Assembly: GCF_006385555.1 (NCBI RefSeq)
Contig: NZ_CP041036.1
Coordinates: 2,108,001 to 2,172,000 of the forward strand
Source: Shewanella polaris
Lineage (GTDB): Bacteria; Pseudomonadota; Gammaproteobacteria; Enterobacterales; Shewanellaceae
Length of the DNA: 64,000 nucleotides
Direction: 5' to 3'
This document shows positions 1-10,359 of the stretch, one piece after another; within the stretch, counting starts at the first letter, position 1, and every line of letters starts with the position of its first letter. Below the pieces are notes generated by a model. It did no database searches. It saw only the letters and a list, made by a program, of their open reading frames with translations, and was not told the origin of the DNA. Position numbers and translations under genes: made by a program.

Positions 1-1786
1 GTGTTTCAAATGCACCTGCCCATTGCTTAACAAGCTGTTCTACTACACTGGTTTGACGAACACTGTCAGGGACATAAGCCGCTGTCGCGCCCATGATTTG
101 CTGGATAAGTTGCTGCTCAGCGCTGAGTTCTTGTTCAATCACTTTTACGTCAAACTTATCCATTTTTGCTAAATCAGCCGCTTTGGCTAATGCAGTGTCC
201 ATGTCGCCTAACTCATCAACTAGGCCCAATGATAATGCACGTTTACCGGTCCATACACGACCTTGAGCAATATTATCGACCTGTTCTAGTGTCATATGAC
301 GTTCTTTAGCAACCAGCGAAATAAACTCATGATAACCACGCTCAATATGACGTTGTATTACTGCAGATACTTGGGGGTTTAATTCACGTGTAGGTGATAA
401 TCCTGCCCAATCAGAGGTAGCAACACCATCAGAAGTGATACCAAAATGATTAAGTGCTTGATCGAATGTAGCAAACATCCCAAAAATACCGATTGAACCA
501 GTAAGGGTAGTCGGCGTAGCCACAATATAATCGGCACTGGCAGATATCCAATACCCACCAGATGCAGCCAGACTACCCATGCTAACCACTACAGGTTTAC
601 CAGCATTTTTAAGTGCTAATACTTCTTGGCGGATTTGCTCTGATGCAAAAGCACTACCACCAGGGCTATCAACCCGTAACACTACCGCTTTCACTTTGTC
701 ATCAAAGCGTGCTTTCATAAGTAGTGCAGAAGTACTTTCACCACCAATTTGTCCCGCAGGTTGTTTACCATTAAGAATCGTACCTTTAGCAACAATAACG
801 GCTACAGAGTCTTTCTCAACAAAGTGAGGCATGGGGGCTGTTAGCGCACGGTAATCATTAAAGCTAATTTGCTTAAAGTTTTTACCTTCTTTATCACTGC
901 CAACCCGCTCAATCATTGCGAGTCGAAAAGCGTCAGCTGAAACTAATTCGTCAACCCACTTGAGGTTTATTGCCATCTTAGCAGCATCACCTTCGGCTTT
1001 ATCGAGCTGAACGAGAAACTCATCTGGGCTTAGTACTAATTGATCTGGTGCTATTTGACGGTTACTGGCAACAATAGTTGAATAGCTTTGCCAGATATCA
1101 TTTAACAATACTTTACTGGCTTCTTTATCTGCATCAGACATATCGTCACGGATAAGGGGCTCTACCGCAGACTTAAAGGTACCTACTCGAAATACGTGTG
1201 TGGTGATTTTAAGCTTTTCGAGTGCGGCTTTGTAATATAAGCGGTAACGACTTAAGCCATCAATTGAAACCATACCCTGATTATTAAGGTAGATTTTGTC
1301 AGCAAAGCTAGCTAAAAAGTATTGATTTTGATCGTAGCCATTGGCCATCGCAATCACTGATTTGTTGGCTGCTTTAAACTGATTTAACGCTTCACCAATG
1401 GCGGTCATCTTACTAATACCGGCATTTTGCAAATTGGCTAAATCTAATACGATGCTACTGATACGGACATCTTCAGTCGCATTATTGATGGTATAAAGTA
1501 GATCGGATAAAAGGATTTCGCCTTCTGGATCATTAGCTTGTCCTTGACTAAGGGCCATTTCTATCGGGTCGACGTAATGTTTCTGATCGACAATACTGCC
1601 AGACAAGTTTAATACTAAGGTAGATTGATCTTCGACGACAACGTCTTCTTCACTATTGAGTAACGCAACTGCAATAACGGCCAACAAACCAAAAAAAATA
1701 ATATTAATGATGAATTTACGGATACCGTTTACTGTATTCCATAACAGTAAAAACATCCTTTTTAAAAACGAGGGTTTAGCGGACAT
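1..1786 (-). CDS. sppA: Signal peptide peptidase SppA, 67K type (C-terminus cut by window edge)
   Basis: Inner-membrane serine protease (protease IV) that degrades signal peptides released after secretion. The reading frame is open from an ATG at 1786 to base 1 without a stop, giving at least 595 residues; E. coli SppA is about 618, so only a short C-terminal tail is missing. An N-terminal membrane anchor lies at about residues 22-43. The Ser/Lys dyad is visible: Lys205 in VGTFKSAVEP and Ser409 in SLAASGGYW, matching K209 and S409 of E. coli. The Ser domain also has DSPGGSAFASE. GGAG in AAAGGAGTGGCAA precedes the ATG. It is transcribed away from fadH across a 163-bp divergent gap. Identification is secure. 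Confidence 0.95.
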   Translation of the reverse strand, partial: MSAKPSFLKRMFLLLWNTVNGIRKFIINIIFFGLLAVIAVALLNSEEDVVVEDQSTLVLNLSGSIVDQKHYVDPIEMALSQGQANDPEGEILLSDLLYTINNATEDVRISSIVLDLANLQNAGISKMTAIGEALNQFKAANKSVIAMANGYDQNQYFLASFADKIYLNNQGMVSIDGLSRYRLYYKAALEKLKITTHVFRVGTFKSAVEPLIRDDMSDADKEASKVLLNDIWQSYSTIVASNRQIAPDQLVLSPDEFLVQLDKAEGDAAKMAINLKWVDELVSADAFRLAMIERVGSDKEGKNFKQISFNDYRALTAPMPHFVEKDSVAVIVAKGTILNGKQPAGQIGGESTSALLMKARFDDKVKAVVLRVDSPGGSAFASEQIRQEVLALKNAGKPVVVSMGSLAASGGYWISASADYIVATPTTLTGSIGIFGMFATFDQALNHFGITSDGVATSDWAGLSPTRELNPQVSAVIQRHIERGYHEFISLVAKERHMTLEQVDNIAQGRVWTGKRALSLGLVDELGDMDTALAKAADLAKMDKFDVKVIEQELSAEQQLIQQIMGATAAYVPDSVRQTSVVEQLVKQWAGAFET

Positions 1787-1949
1787 TTGCCACTCCTTTA
1801 ACATTCTAATGTAGACATCCTAACTGAAAATCAATGTAAATGTGAAACTCAATTGTAACGGTTTTTGACCAGCAATCGTTTAATTGATTGAGCAAAATTT
1901 ATTGTCGATGTATGCTGGTTTAAATCACTTGTTTAAAAAGGATGTTTGA

Positions 1950-3965
<2,016 letters not shown>

Positions 3966-4023
3966 TTTCTCGCAAATGCTAGCGTTTAGCTATCTTCATT
4001 GAAGTGATGTACGCACCTTGTAT

Positions 4024-4055
4024 AAAAAAGCCTTCTGTAAAAAAGAAGGCTTTTT
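4024..4055 (+). terminator. Rho-independent terminator after fadH
   Basis: An inverted repeat AAGCCTTCT / AGAAGGCTT with a short A-rich loop is followed by five T. It lies about 60 bp after the fadH stop. Confidence 0.85.
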
Positions 4056-4134
4056 GTTGCGTTAACGAAACCCAATAACGGTTAGTTTCTGACTTATCAT
4101 CGATGGGTTTGTTGTGGATAATACGTTTTAGTGT

Positions 4135-4992
4135 TTAAGGCTTTAATGCTAATACTGCATCAATGTCTGCCGCACTGTGACGTTCTGGCAACATTTCCCA
4201 TGGTTCGCCCCATGTTGTATTCACTATTCTGCCACGTTGTACTGCTGGACGGATTAATATCTGATTGGCCCAGCGCACGACATTTTTGTAGCTTGCAACA
4301 TCGAGAAATTCGGCGGCGCTATACAACTTACCTAATACTAAGTTGCCGTACCAAGGCCATATTGCCATATCCGCAATGGTATATTCCTCGCCAGAAACAA
4401 AGGTATTTTTTGCCAGTTGTTTATCCAATACATCTAATTGGCGTTTAACTTCCATCGCAAAACGGTTAATAGGATATTCTTGTTTTTCATCAGCATAGGC
4501 GTAAAAATGACCAAAGCCACCGCCTAGGAAAGGGGCAGAGCCTTGCGCCCAGAATAACCAATTAAATGTTTGGGTTCTTGCTTTCCCGTCTTTAGGTAGA
4601 AACTGGTCGAATTTCTCTGCGAGATGAACCAGAATGGATGCAGATTCAAATACGTTAACATCTTCATCAGCTGATTTATCTAATAGGGCAGGAATTTTTG
4701 AGTTTGGATTTATATCAACAAACCCAGACGAAAATTGGTCAGATTCACCGATGTTAATGATATGAGCATCGTACTCCGCCTGTTTAATCCCTAAAGCAAG
4801 TAGCTCTTCTAAAAGAATCGTTACTTTTTGCCCGTTAGGTGTGCCAAGAGAATAAAGTTGTAAAGAATGTTGACCTACAGGTAGTACTTTCTCGAATCTA
4901 GCACCAGACTCTGGGCTATTGATGTTTGCCCATTTGTTACCACCATTAGTATTATTAGTCCAAACTTTAGGTGGGGTATATTGGTTACTCAT
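4135..4992 (-). CDS. yghU: YghU-type glutathione S-transferase / disulfide-bond oxidoreductase
   Basis: A 285-residue nu-class GST-like protein. Members of this family bind glutathione and reduce organic hydroperoxides or disulfides. The N-terminal extension (YTPPKVWTNNTNGGNKWANI) is typical of YghU. The thioredoxin-like domain begins near residue 43 (QLYSLGTPNGQKVTILLEEL), and the alpha-helical C-terminal domain contains YTIADMAIWPWYG, the usual GST N-capping region. The ATG at 4992 is preceded by a GAGGAGAT-type ribosome site. It is probably monocistronic and cytoplasmic. The overlapping plus-strand frame at 4131-4448 is a shadow. Confidence 0.93.
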   Translation of the reverse strand: MSNQYTPPKVWTNNTNGGNKWANINSPESGARFEKVLPVGQHSLQLYSLGTPNGQKVTILLEELLALGIKQAEYDAHIINIGESDQFSSGFVDINPNSKIPALLDKSADEDVNVFESASILVHLAEKFDQFLPKDGKARTQTFNWLFWAQGSAPFLGGGFGHFYAYADEKQEYPINRFAMEVKRQLDVLDKQLAKNTFVSGEEYTIADMAIWPWYGNLVLGKLYSAAEFLDVASYKNVVRWANQILIRPAVQRGRIVNTTWGEPWEMLPERHSAADIDAVLALKP

Positions 4993-5144
4993 AAAATCTC
5001 CTCGTGATAACCCGTTTACAGGTTAATCATACAAATTTAAAATACGCTTAACTGAATAAGGTTAGTGTAACGTGTATGAATTGGTTGCATTAGCATCAAC
5101 TCGTATGAGTTATGCTTTTGTCTCTTTAATGTCGTTGTTCATTT

Positions 5145-5822
5145 TTATTCTATGACGGCTAACTGTTCACTTAATTCGATTAAATTGGTGACAGTTAAAT
5201 CAGGCTCCATTCCCCAGGGATCAAATACTTTTTTACTGTCCCGTTGAATCCAAGCCGTGTTAAGTCCTGCCGCTTTTGCACCAATAACATCCCATGGATT
5301 ACTCGATACCATCCAACAATGTTGTGGTTCAGATTGAGTGCGAGTCATTAAATGATGGTAAACGGCAGGGTTAGGTTTATAAGTCTTGAGGTCGTCAACA
5401 CTGATGACATTATCCAAGAGAGGTAATACTCCAGCATTAGCCATTAATGTGCGAACAGCAATTTCTGGACCATTTGAAAATGCGGCAAGGGTATGACCTT
5501 GGTCACGTAGAAGAGCTAGCCCAGGAATAACATCTTCAAAGGCTGCCAGCTGACTAAATTTAGCCAGTAAATCTTGTTGTTCGCTGTTTGACAATGTGAC
5601 ATTGAAAACGGATAAGCAATATTGTAGAGCTTGTTGAGTACAAACACTGAAATCTTCATATTTCTGCATTAAACCACGACGAAATGCATATTCAACTTTC
5701 TTATCATGCCAGAGTTGACCAAATTCTTGCGCTTTGTCGCCGATTAACACTTGCAGATGTTGACCCATGTCCACTGGGTCCACTAATGTGCCATAAACAT
5801 CAAACCCTATCATTTTGTGCAT
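5145..5822 (-). CDS. Haloacid dehalogenase type II (HAD superfamily)
   Basis: A 225-residue member of the HAD superfamily, L-2-haloacid dehalogenase branch. The nucleophile motif is DVYGTLVDP (Asp near residue 8), followed by motif II AFSNGPE, a lysine in DLKTYKPNPAVY and the late SSNPWDVIGAKAAG motif diagnostic of type II dehalogenases. The cap domain between residues about 15 and 95 is of normal size. True dehalogenation is not proven; many chromosomal homologues act on unknown phosphate or halo substrates. It is separated by 150 bp from yghU and reads the same way, probably from its own promoter. Confidence 0.88.
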   Translation of the reverse strand: MHKMIGFDVYGTLVDPVDMGQHLQVLIGDKAQEFGQLWHDKKVEYAFRRGLMQKYEDFSVCTQQALQYCLSVFNVTLSNSEQQDLLAKFSQLAAFEDVIPGLALLRDQGHTLAAFSNGPEIAVRTLMANAGVLPLLDNVISVDDLKTYKPNPAVYHHLMTRTQSEPQHCWMVSSNPWDVIGAKAAGLNTAWIQRDSKKVFDPWGMEPDLTVTNLIELSEQLAVIE

Positions 5823-6102
5823 GTTGTTTGCTCCATTTGTCTTCGAACCAAGTGTTACGTGTCGGTGTAATTAACGACTACTTGACGATAATATTGACTT
5901 CACAATATGACAGTATCTTGTATTTGGTAGACTATAAACTAACAATATCATTCGTTCAACCACTATTTTGAGCGATCGTTCTAATTTGGTTTGTGTTTAA
6001 GTTAGATTGAATGAACTAATGTTATCGGTGTGAGATAGATACCTTTGAATTTGTGTTAATTCATTGTATTATAATAATTAAAAATATTATAGGTGATGTA
6101 AA

Positions 6103-6396
6103 ATGGAATGTCCTTGTTGTCAGGGTATCTTTGCTCGTAAAGCACTAAAACAAGTGCGCAAAGGCAAAAGTGGTGTTGAAACACAATGCCCTAAATGTCA
6201 GCAGTGGCTGATGTTTGAACCTAAAATGATGATGACCAAAAACGTTGGTTTACTTATTTTATTGGTTTTCAGTGTGGCTAACTTCTTTATCGACAACAGT
6301 GATTATCGCCTAATATGTTCATTTTTAGGTTTTGCTGGTGCTTGTGTGGCTTTTTATGGGGTATTTAAAGGTAAGCTAATCGCGGCAGAGTGTTGA
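6103..6396 (+). CDS. Small zinc-ribbon membrane protein, function unknown
   Basis: A 97-residue protein. Two CxxC knuckles, CPCC at residues 3-6 and CPKC at about 29-32, form a probable zinc ribbon in the N-terminal third. Two hydrophobic segments follow, at about 48-63 (NVGLLILLVFSVANFF) and 70-88, so it should sit in the inner membrane with the ribbon in the cytoplasm. AGGTGATGTAAA precedes the ATG. I do not recognise a named family. It is convergent with the EF-hand gene, with one hairpin between them. Confidence 0.75.
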   Translation: MECPCCQGIFARKALKQVRKGKSGVETQCPKCQQWLMFEPKMMMTKNVGLLILLVFSVANFFIDNSDYRLICSFLGFAGACVAFYGVFKGKLIAAEC

Positions 6397-6420
6397 TTTA
6401 AAATGTAAACCGTTTATAAA

Positions 6421-6447
6421 AGAGAGGTCATAAATTTAGACCTCTCT
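6421..6447 (-). terminator. Terminator between convergent genes, mainly for the EF-hand gene
   Basis: A perfect 9-bp stem AGAGAGGTC / GACCTCTCT encloses a 9-nt AT loop. Read on the minus strand it is followed by TTTATAAA, which is T-rich enough for termination; the plus-strand side has no T run. Confidence 0.65.
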
Positions 6448-6460
6448 AAAGCGATATTGA

Positions 6461-6787
6461 TTATTTAGAGTATCTCATCATTTCGTGATGAGATTGAAAT
6501 TCTTTAGCATCAATAACATTATTATGATCTGAATCGATACGCTCAAACATTTCATGACAATGCGATGAGTTTTTTAACATGCGACCTTCAGATTCACGCA
6601 ACTCTTGTCTTGCATTTTGAAAGTGTTCAAACTCCTCTTCAGATAGCAATTTGTCTTGATTAGTATCAATATCGGAAAATACAGGCATTTGAGACATTCC
6701 CATACTACCATTTTCATTTTCAGTAGCATTAGCTGACATAGAAATAGTGAGAAAAACTAGTAATGCAGATAAAACATAACCATTCAT
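6461..6787 (-). CDS. Secreted EF-hand calcium-binding protein
   Basis: A 108-residue protein with an N-terminal signal peptide (MNGYVLSALLVFLTISMSANA) and two canonical EF-hand loops: DTNQDKLLSEEE near residues 40-51 and DSDHNNVIDAKE near 85-96. Both have acidic residues at loop positions 1 and 12, so calcium binding is likely. It is periplasmic or membrane-attached by prediction. Small EF-hand proteins of this sort are common in Shewanella and mostly uncharacterised. AGGAGGATATT gives a strong ribosome site before the ATG at 6787. Confidence 0.88.
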   Translation of the reverse strand: MNGYVLSALLVFLTISMSANATENENGSMGMSQMPVFSDIDTNQDKLLSEEEFEHFQNARQELRESEGRMLKNSSHCHEMFERIDSDHNNVIDAKEFQSHHEMMRYSK

Positions 6788-7074
6788 AATATCCTCCTTG
6801 TAATCTTTTCAATTTAATTATACACCCTCTTAACCATGTAAAATACAAGGTTATATAGTGCACAACAAATTGACGACACTACCTTATAACCCTTTATTTA
6901 TTACTATGAGGAAAATAACTGATTTACATTTAGGCTCTAGCAGTTGGTCTTTCATGGATGTTATTTTTTAATATCAATGGTTTGGTGTTTTTGTTAAGTG
7001 GCGTAAGTGTTAAAAATCAAGTCTGTAATTAGGTAAATAACTCGTCAAAAAGAGTAGTGTCCTGTTAGCTGAAT

Positions 7075-7160
7075 CATTCGGGCTGTGTTTGTAGCATCTT
7101 ACTACTGTGTTATCGATTACTGATGTTTAATACTATTTGTTATTCGCTCTGCCTTGTTTA
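7075..7160 (+). repeat. Degenerate copy of the 8682-8960 foldback element interior
   Basis: Read against 8811-8896, this stretch aligns without gaps over about 85 bp at roughly 65% identity by eye. Shared landmarks include TTCGGGC, GTTATCGA and TCTGCCTT at the same spacing. The outer ends of the element are not recognisable here. Confidence 0.5.
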
Positions 7161-7367
7161 AATTGCTTTAAACATCAATAAAATTCATTGTCAACGATCA
7201 ACCAGCCTTCGTTGTCAGTGATGAAATTTTATCTTCGCTCAGAGTCGGATTAAGCCTATGCTGTATAAATGTTGGTCCGCCAGCCTGTTATTTTGGCCAA
7301 CTGCTGTTTAATTAGAAGAGTTCCATACTTTTGCTTCGGAGTTGACTTGGGGTAGGGGCGATAAAAT

Positions 7368-7420
7368 AGGGAGACATAATACCGGAAAAATCGTTCGATA
7401 ATTTGTCCGTAAGTCTCCCT
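7368..7420 (-). terminator. Long imperfect hairpin downstream of the RIO1-like kinase
   Basis: AGGGAGAC at 7368-7375 pairs with GTCTCCCT at 7413-7420, with further partial pairing inside (TACCGGA with TGTCCGTA). Read on the minus strand it lies about 30 nt beyond the kinase stop and is followed by CTATTTTAT. It may act as a terminator or a stabilising 3' hairpin. Confidence 0.5.
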
Positions 7421-7451
7421 AGGTGTTCACATGAGTGAATAAACGATCGAT

Positions 7452-8315
7452 TTAATACTCGTCGCTGTTTGCATCACTCATGCGCTCGCGTCTTTCTTGG
7501 GCTTCTTCAAATGCAGCGTTAATTTCTTCTAATACAGAATCGACGTCAGCCGCTGTTGTGTCTTCTTCAAATAAACCGGTCAATTGTGTTTCCGGCGTTA
7601 ATTCACCTTGTTCGTACAAGGCCCACATTTCTTTAGCATATTTTGTTGCGGCTAATTCTGGGGCAAATTGAGAATAATAGTCTGTCATATTATTCACATC
7701 ACGAAATAACATCGCTTTGGCATTATTGTTTGCTGATGCATCAACAGCTTGGGGCAGGTCAATGATAACCGGTCCATTCTGATCTACGAGCACGTTAAAC
7801 TCTGATAAATCGCCATGAACAATACCTGCACATAACATTCGTACGACATAACCCATCATAACGTAATGCTGCGTTTGCGCTTGTTCAGCACTCATCTGAG
7901 TAACATCATTTAATCGAGGTGCAACATCACCATGAATATTGGTGATCAACTCCATCAATAGCACTCCATCAAAGCAGCCATAAGGCACTGGTACTCTAAT
8001 TTTAGCGGCGGCGCATTTATATAACGCGTCGACCTCGGCATTCTGCCAAGCTTTTTCTTGTTCTTCACGACCGTATTTAGAACCTTTTTCCATGGCTCTA
8101 CCACGACGACTGTTTTTGGTTTTTCGACCTTCTTGATATTGTGCTGCTTTTTTAAAACTGCGCTTAGTGGCTTCCTTATACACTTTGGCGCAGCGAATCG
8201 CATCGCCACATCTGATCATATAGACCGTAGCTTCTTTGCCACTCATGAGTTGGCTTATCACTTCATCGACGAGACCATCGTCAACCAGTGGTTGTAATCG
8301 TATAGGCGTTTTCAT
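7452..8315 (-). CDS. RIO1-like serine/threonine protein kinase
   Basis: A 287-residue atypical RIO-family kinase, the bacterial group typified by Pseudomonas PA4780. Visible motifs are the nucleotide loop SGKEATVY, the catalytic HGDLSEFNVLV and the metal-binding IIDLPQAVD in place of DFG. A basic stretch (KNSRRGRAMEKGSKYGR) separates the lobes. The frame is open to an upstream ATG at 8372, but I prefer the ATG at 8315: the family starts MKTP, TAAGG lies about 12 nt before it, and the upstream ATG has no ribosome site. Bacterial RIO1 substrates are not well defined. The C-terminus is acidic and ends in a DSDEY-like tail (DANSDEY). Confidence 0.9.
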   Translation of the reverse strand: MKTPIRLQPLVDDGLVDEVISQLMSGKEATVYMIRCGDAIRCAKVYKEATKRSFKKAAQYQEGRKTKNSRRGRAMEKGSKYGREEQEKAWQNAEVDALYKCAAAKIRVPVPYGCFDGVLLMELITNIHGDVAPRLNDVTQMSAEQAQTQHYVMMGYVVRMLCAGIVHGDLSEFNVLVDQNGPVIIDLPQAVDASANNNAKAMLFRDVNNMTDYYSQFAPELAATKYAKEMWALYEQGELTPETQLTGLFEEDTTAADVDSVLEEINAAFEEAQERRERMSDANSDEY

Positions 8316-8594
8316 TGCGTCGTTATACCTTACTTGCGCGCTGGATGATATATCTAAGGAAATAATTTTCACTTGTTAAAACAACACAGATTAAATAAGT
8401 CTGATTTGTAGTGCATTTTTGCTTCAATACGCTCTATTAATACATTTTTGTTTGATGATTTAAATCATTGTACCTATTCAGTTAAACATAGTCGAAATTG
8501 ACCTTATTTTCGAGTCACACCGAGGGAGACTATGTTGAGTAATTGTCAATTTAAAGAATGAAATGTGGTATATTGCGCTTCGATTCCTGCATCA

Positions 8595-8684
8595 ATGAAT
8601 ACCAATGACGTTAATCTGGTTGTTGTGGTCTGTATATTAGGGCTAACGCTAACCGAATGGGTAATCGCTAAAATTGATATCTAG
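8595..8684 (+). CDS. Possible 29-residue transmembrane peptide ending in the element's terminal repeat
   Basis: An ATG-initiated frame encodes a peptide with a short polar start (MNTNDVN), a hydrophobic span (LVVVVCILGLTLTEWVIA) and the tail KIDI. Its TAG stop is the first three bases of the terminal inverted repeat of the adjacent element. No good ribosome site is visible. It may be a genuine small membrane protein, a relict, or chance. Confidence 0.25.
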   Translation: MNTNDVNLVVVVCILGLTLTEWVIAKIDI

Positions 8685-8960
8685 GGTCTGTTGATCTTTG
8701 CTGGTTAAATTTTGTTCGAGTTAAAAACGTTTTTATCGAGGCGAATGGATTGATGCCTAGTCATCTAAGCAAAATTCATTCAACAAAGAGTAAAACGTTT
8801 TTAGCCGAACCCTTCGGGCAGCGTTTGTTGGTCATTTTTACTGCGTTATCGACTTTTTATGTAGAATAACTATATTACAAAGTCTCTGCCTTATAACTCA
8901 TGTTTAAGTAATGACCAACAATTCGCTGCAAAACCAACCTTGAAAGATCAACAGCCCCTA
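8682..8960. mobile_element. MITE-like foldback element, about 279 bp
   Basis: The ends are near-perfect inverted repeats: TAGGGTCTGTTGATCTTT at the left and the complement of TAGGGGCTGTTGATCTTT at the right, with weaker similarity continuing to about 33 bp. Two further pairs of inverted arms nest inside: 8714-8737 with 8788-8810 (around AAAACGTTTTTA), and 8818-8840 with 8905-8929 (around TTGTTGGTCATT). It has no open frame for a transposase. A TA flanks both ends, consistent with a TA target duplication. It is therefore a non-autonomous element or dispersed repeat; the transposase family is not determined. Confidence 0.7.
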
Positions 8961-9150
8961 GCAACGCTGTGGTTCAGTAACAATTAAGCTTTTCTTCAGT
9001 CAACGTTAAGTTATTGGCAGGATAATAATTGTGATTTGATACAATTGTTTATAACAAAGACATCATCACGTTACGCGGCCATTTAGTCGTACAAATATTT
9101 TGCATTTTTGTCGTTATGCGAAACAATTTCAACATGTTAATAGAGTTTTT

Positions 9151-10299
9151 ATGAAACGGACCTTACTTCTCGCACTATTTGTTTTTTCTAATGCAGCCAC
9201 TGCTGTTGAGCCCTTATTTGAAACACCGCAAGATATGGAACCCACTTGGGTTGATGACATATTGTCGGTGTTTGGTGCCGATGGCGAGTTTGATGACACC
9301 AAAGCGATTGATATGAGCTATTTACCTACGGCTTATTACACCCCGGAAAAAAAGTTTGGTGTCGGGTTATTAATGGTTGGCTTGTATAAAACCGATAATG
9401 CATCGAGTGAAGAACAACCATCATCATTAGTATTGAATTCATTTGTATCTATGAATCAATCCTACGGTGTTCAAGTTGAAAATATGACGTTTTTAAACCA
9501 AGGTAAACAACGATTATTACTTGATTTAGAGCTGCACAATGAAGCGGCTGTTTATTATGGTGTCGGAATTGATGACGGCGATCAAGATCTTAATCATCAT
9601 GAATTCGATGAACAACTGTATAGTTTTAAACCTCGCTGGATGACCGAGATTGCCAGTCACTATTTCATTGGTATAGGGGCTGACTTTATTTACACCAGTG
9701 CCGACAGCTTAGAGTTGGTTTCCACTGGTTTGTCAGTAGATTCAAGTGATATTTTACCGAATAATTTTAGCTCTGGTGTGGTTGTTTCTAGTATTTATGA
9801 TTCAAGGGATTACCGTTTAAATGCGACCAAAGGGTGGTTATTTCAGGTCGATGCCGGTTTATATCAAAATGATAAATTTGATTCGTTTTCAACCTATAAC
9901 ATTGAGTTAGCCAATTATATTGACTTAAGTTCAGTGCCGGGATTGATCGCTTGGCAAGTTCAAGGCCACCTTACCAGTGGAGACGTACCTTGGAGCTTAT
10001 TACCTGACCTTGGTGGCTCCAATGCGATGCGTGGTTACATTAGAGGTCGTTATCGAGATGAGCAAATGATGATGGGCCAAGTTGAATACCGCTTACCGAT
10101 ATTTCAACGTTATGGCATGGTCTTTTGGGGGGCCGTTGGCAGTGTAGCGCCTAAAGTGAGTGAGCTAACCGACACCTTATTAACGGCTTACGGTACTGGA
10201 TTTCGCTTTAACATTAAAGACAATATTAATTTACGTCTTGATGTCGGGGTAGGTGAAAATGAAACTAATTTTTATTTAAATGTGAATGAAGTTTTTTAA
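9151..10299 (+). CDS. Outer-membrane beta-barrel protein, BamA/Omp85 surface-antigen type
   Basis: About 382 residues. A signal peptide (MKRTLLLALFVFSNAATAVE) supports the ATG at 9151 over the frame's first ATG at 9100. The body is rich in alternating hydrophobic and aromatic strands. The C-terminal half carries features of the bacterial surface-antigen (Omp85 barrel) domain: YDSRDYRLNATKGWLFQVDA, LGGSNAMRGYIRGRYRDEQ and a barrel-like end with aromatic residues (NFYLNVNEVF). The RGY/RGR segment corresponds to the VRGF/Y loop of BamA barrels. No POTRA repeats are present, so it is a barrel-only member of unknown cargo. The following gene may be co-transcribed. Confidence 0.8.
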   Translation: MKRTLLLALFVFSNAATAVEPLFETPQDMEPTWVDDILSVFGADGEFDDTKAIDMSYLPTAYYTPEKKFGVGLLMVGLYKTDNASSEEQPSSLVLNSFVSMNQSYGVQVENMTFLNQGKQRLLLDLELHNEAAVYYGVGIDDGDQDLNHHEFDEQLYSFKPRWMTEIASHYFIGIGADFIYTSADSLELVSTGLSVDSSDILPNNFSSGVVVSSIYDSRDYRLNATKGWLFQVDAGLYQNDKFDSFSTYNIELANYIDLSSVPGLIAWQVQGHLTSGDVPWSLLPDLGGSNAMRGYIRGRYRDEQMMMGQVEYRLPIFQRYGMVFWGAVGSVAPKVSELTDTLLTAYGTGFRFNIKDNINLRLDVGVGENETNFYLNVNEVF

Positions 10300-10359
10300 G
10301 GCAATGTTATTGTAAATGACACTATGTTTGATGATGCTTTTTAAGGGCTCTATTTGTAG

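Larger units (their letters stand above)
6788..7451. other. 664-bp gene-free stretch
   Basis: No convincing coding frame is present. It holds a decayed relative of the foldback element found at 8682-8960 (at 7075-7160) and a long imperfect hairpin just beyond the kinase gene (7368-7420). The rest shows nothing I can name. Confidence 0.6.
8373..9150. other. Gene-poor stretch carrying a foldback element
   Basis: Between the divergent kinase and outer-membrane genes lie a possible 29-codon membrane peptide (8595-8684) and the MITE-like element (8682-8960). Promoters for both flanking genes must also lie here, but I cannot place them with confidence. Confidence 0.6.

Noticed and set aside
579-827. 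Plus-strand open frame of 82 codons
   Set aside because: It lies wholly within sppA on the opposite strand and has no ribosome site or protein-like features.
7186-7240. Minus-strand peptide fragment reading FITDNEGWLIVDNEFY
   Set aside because: Too short, no start codon or family signature; it could be chance.
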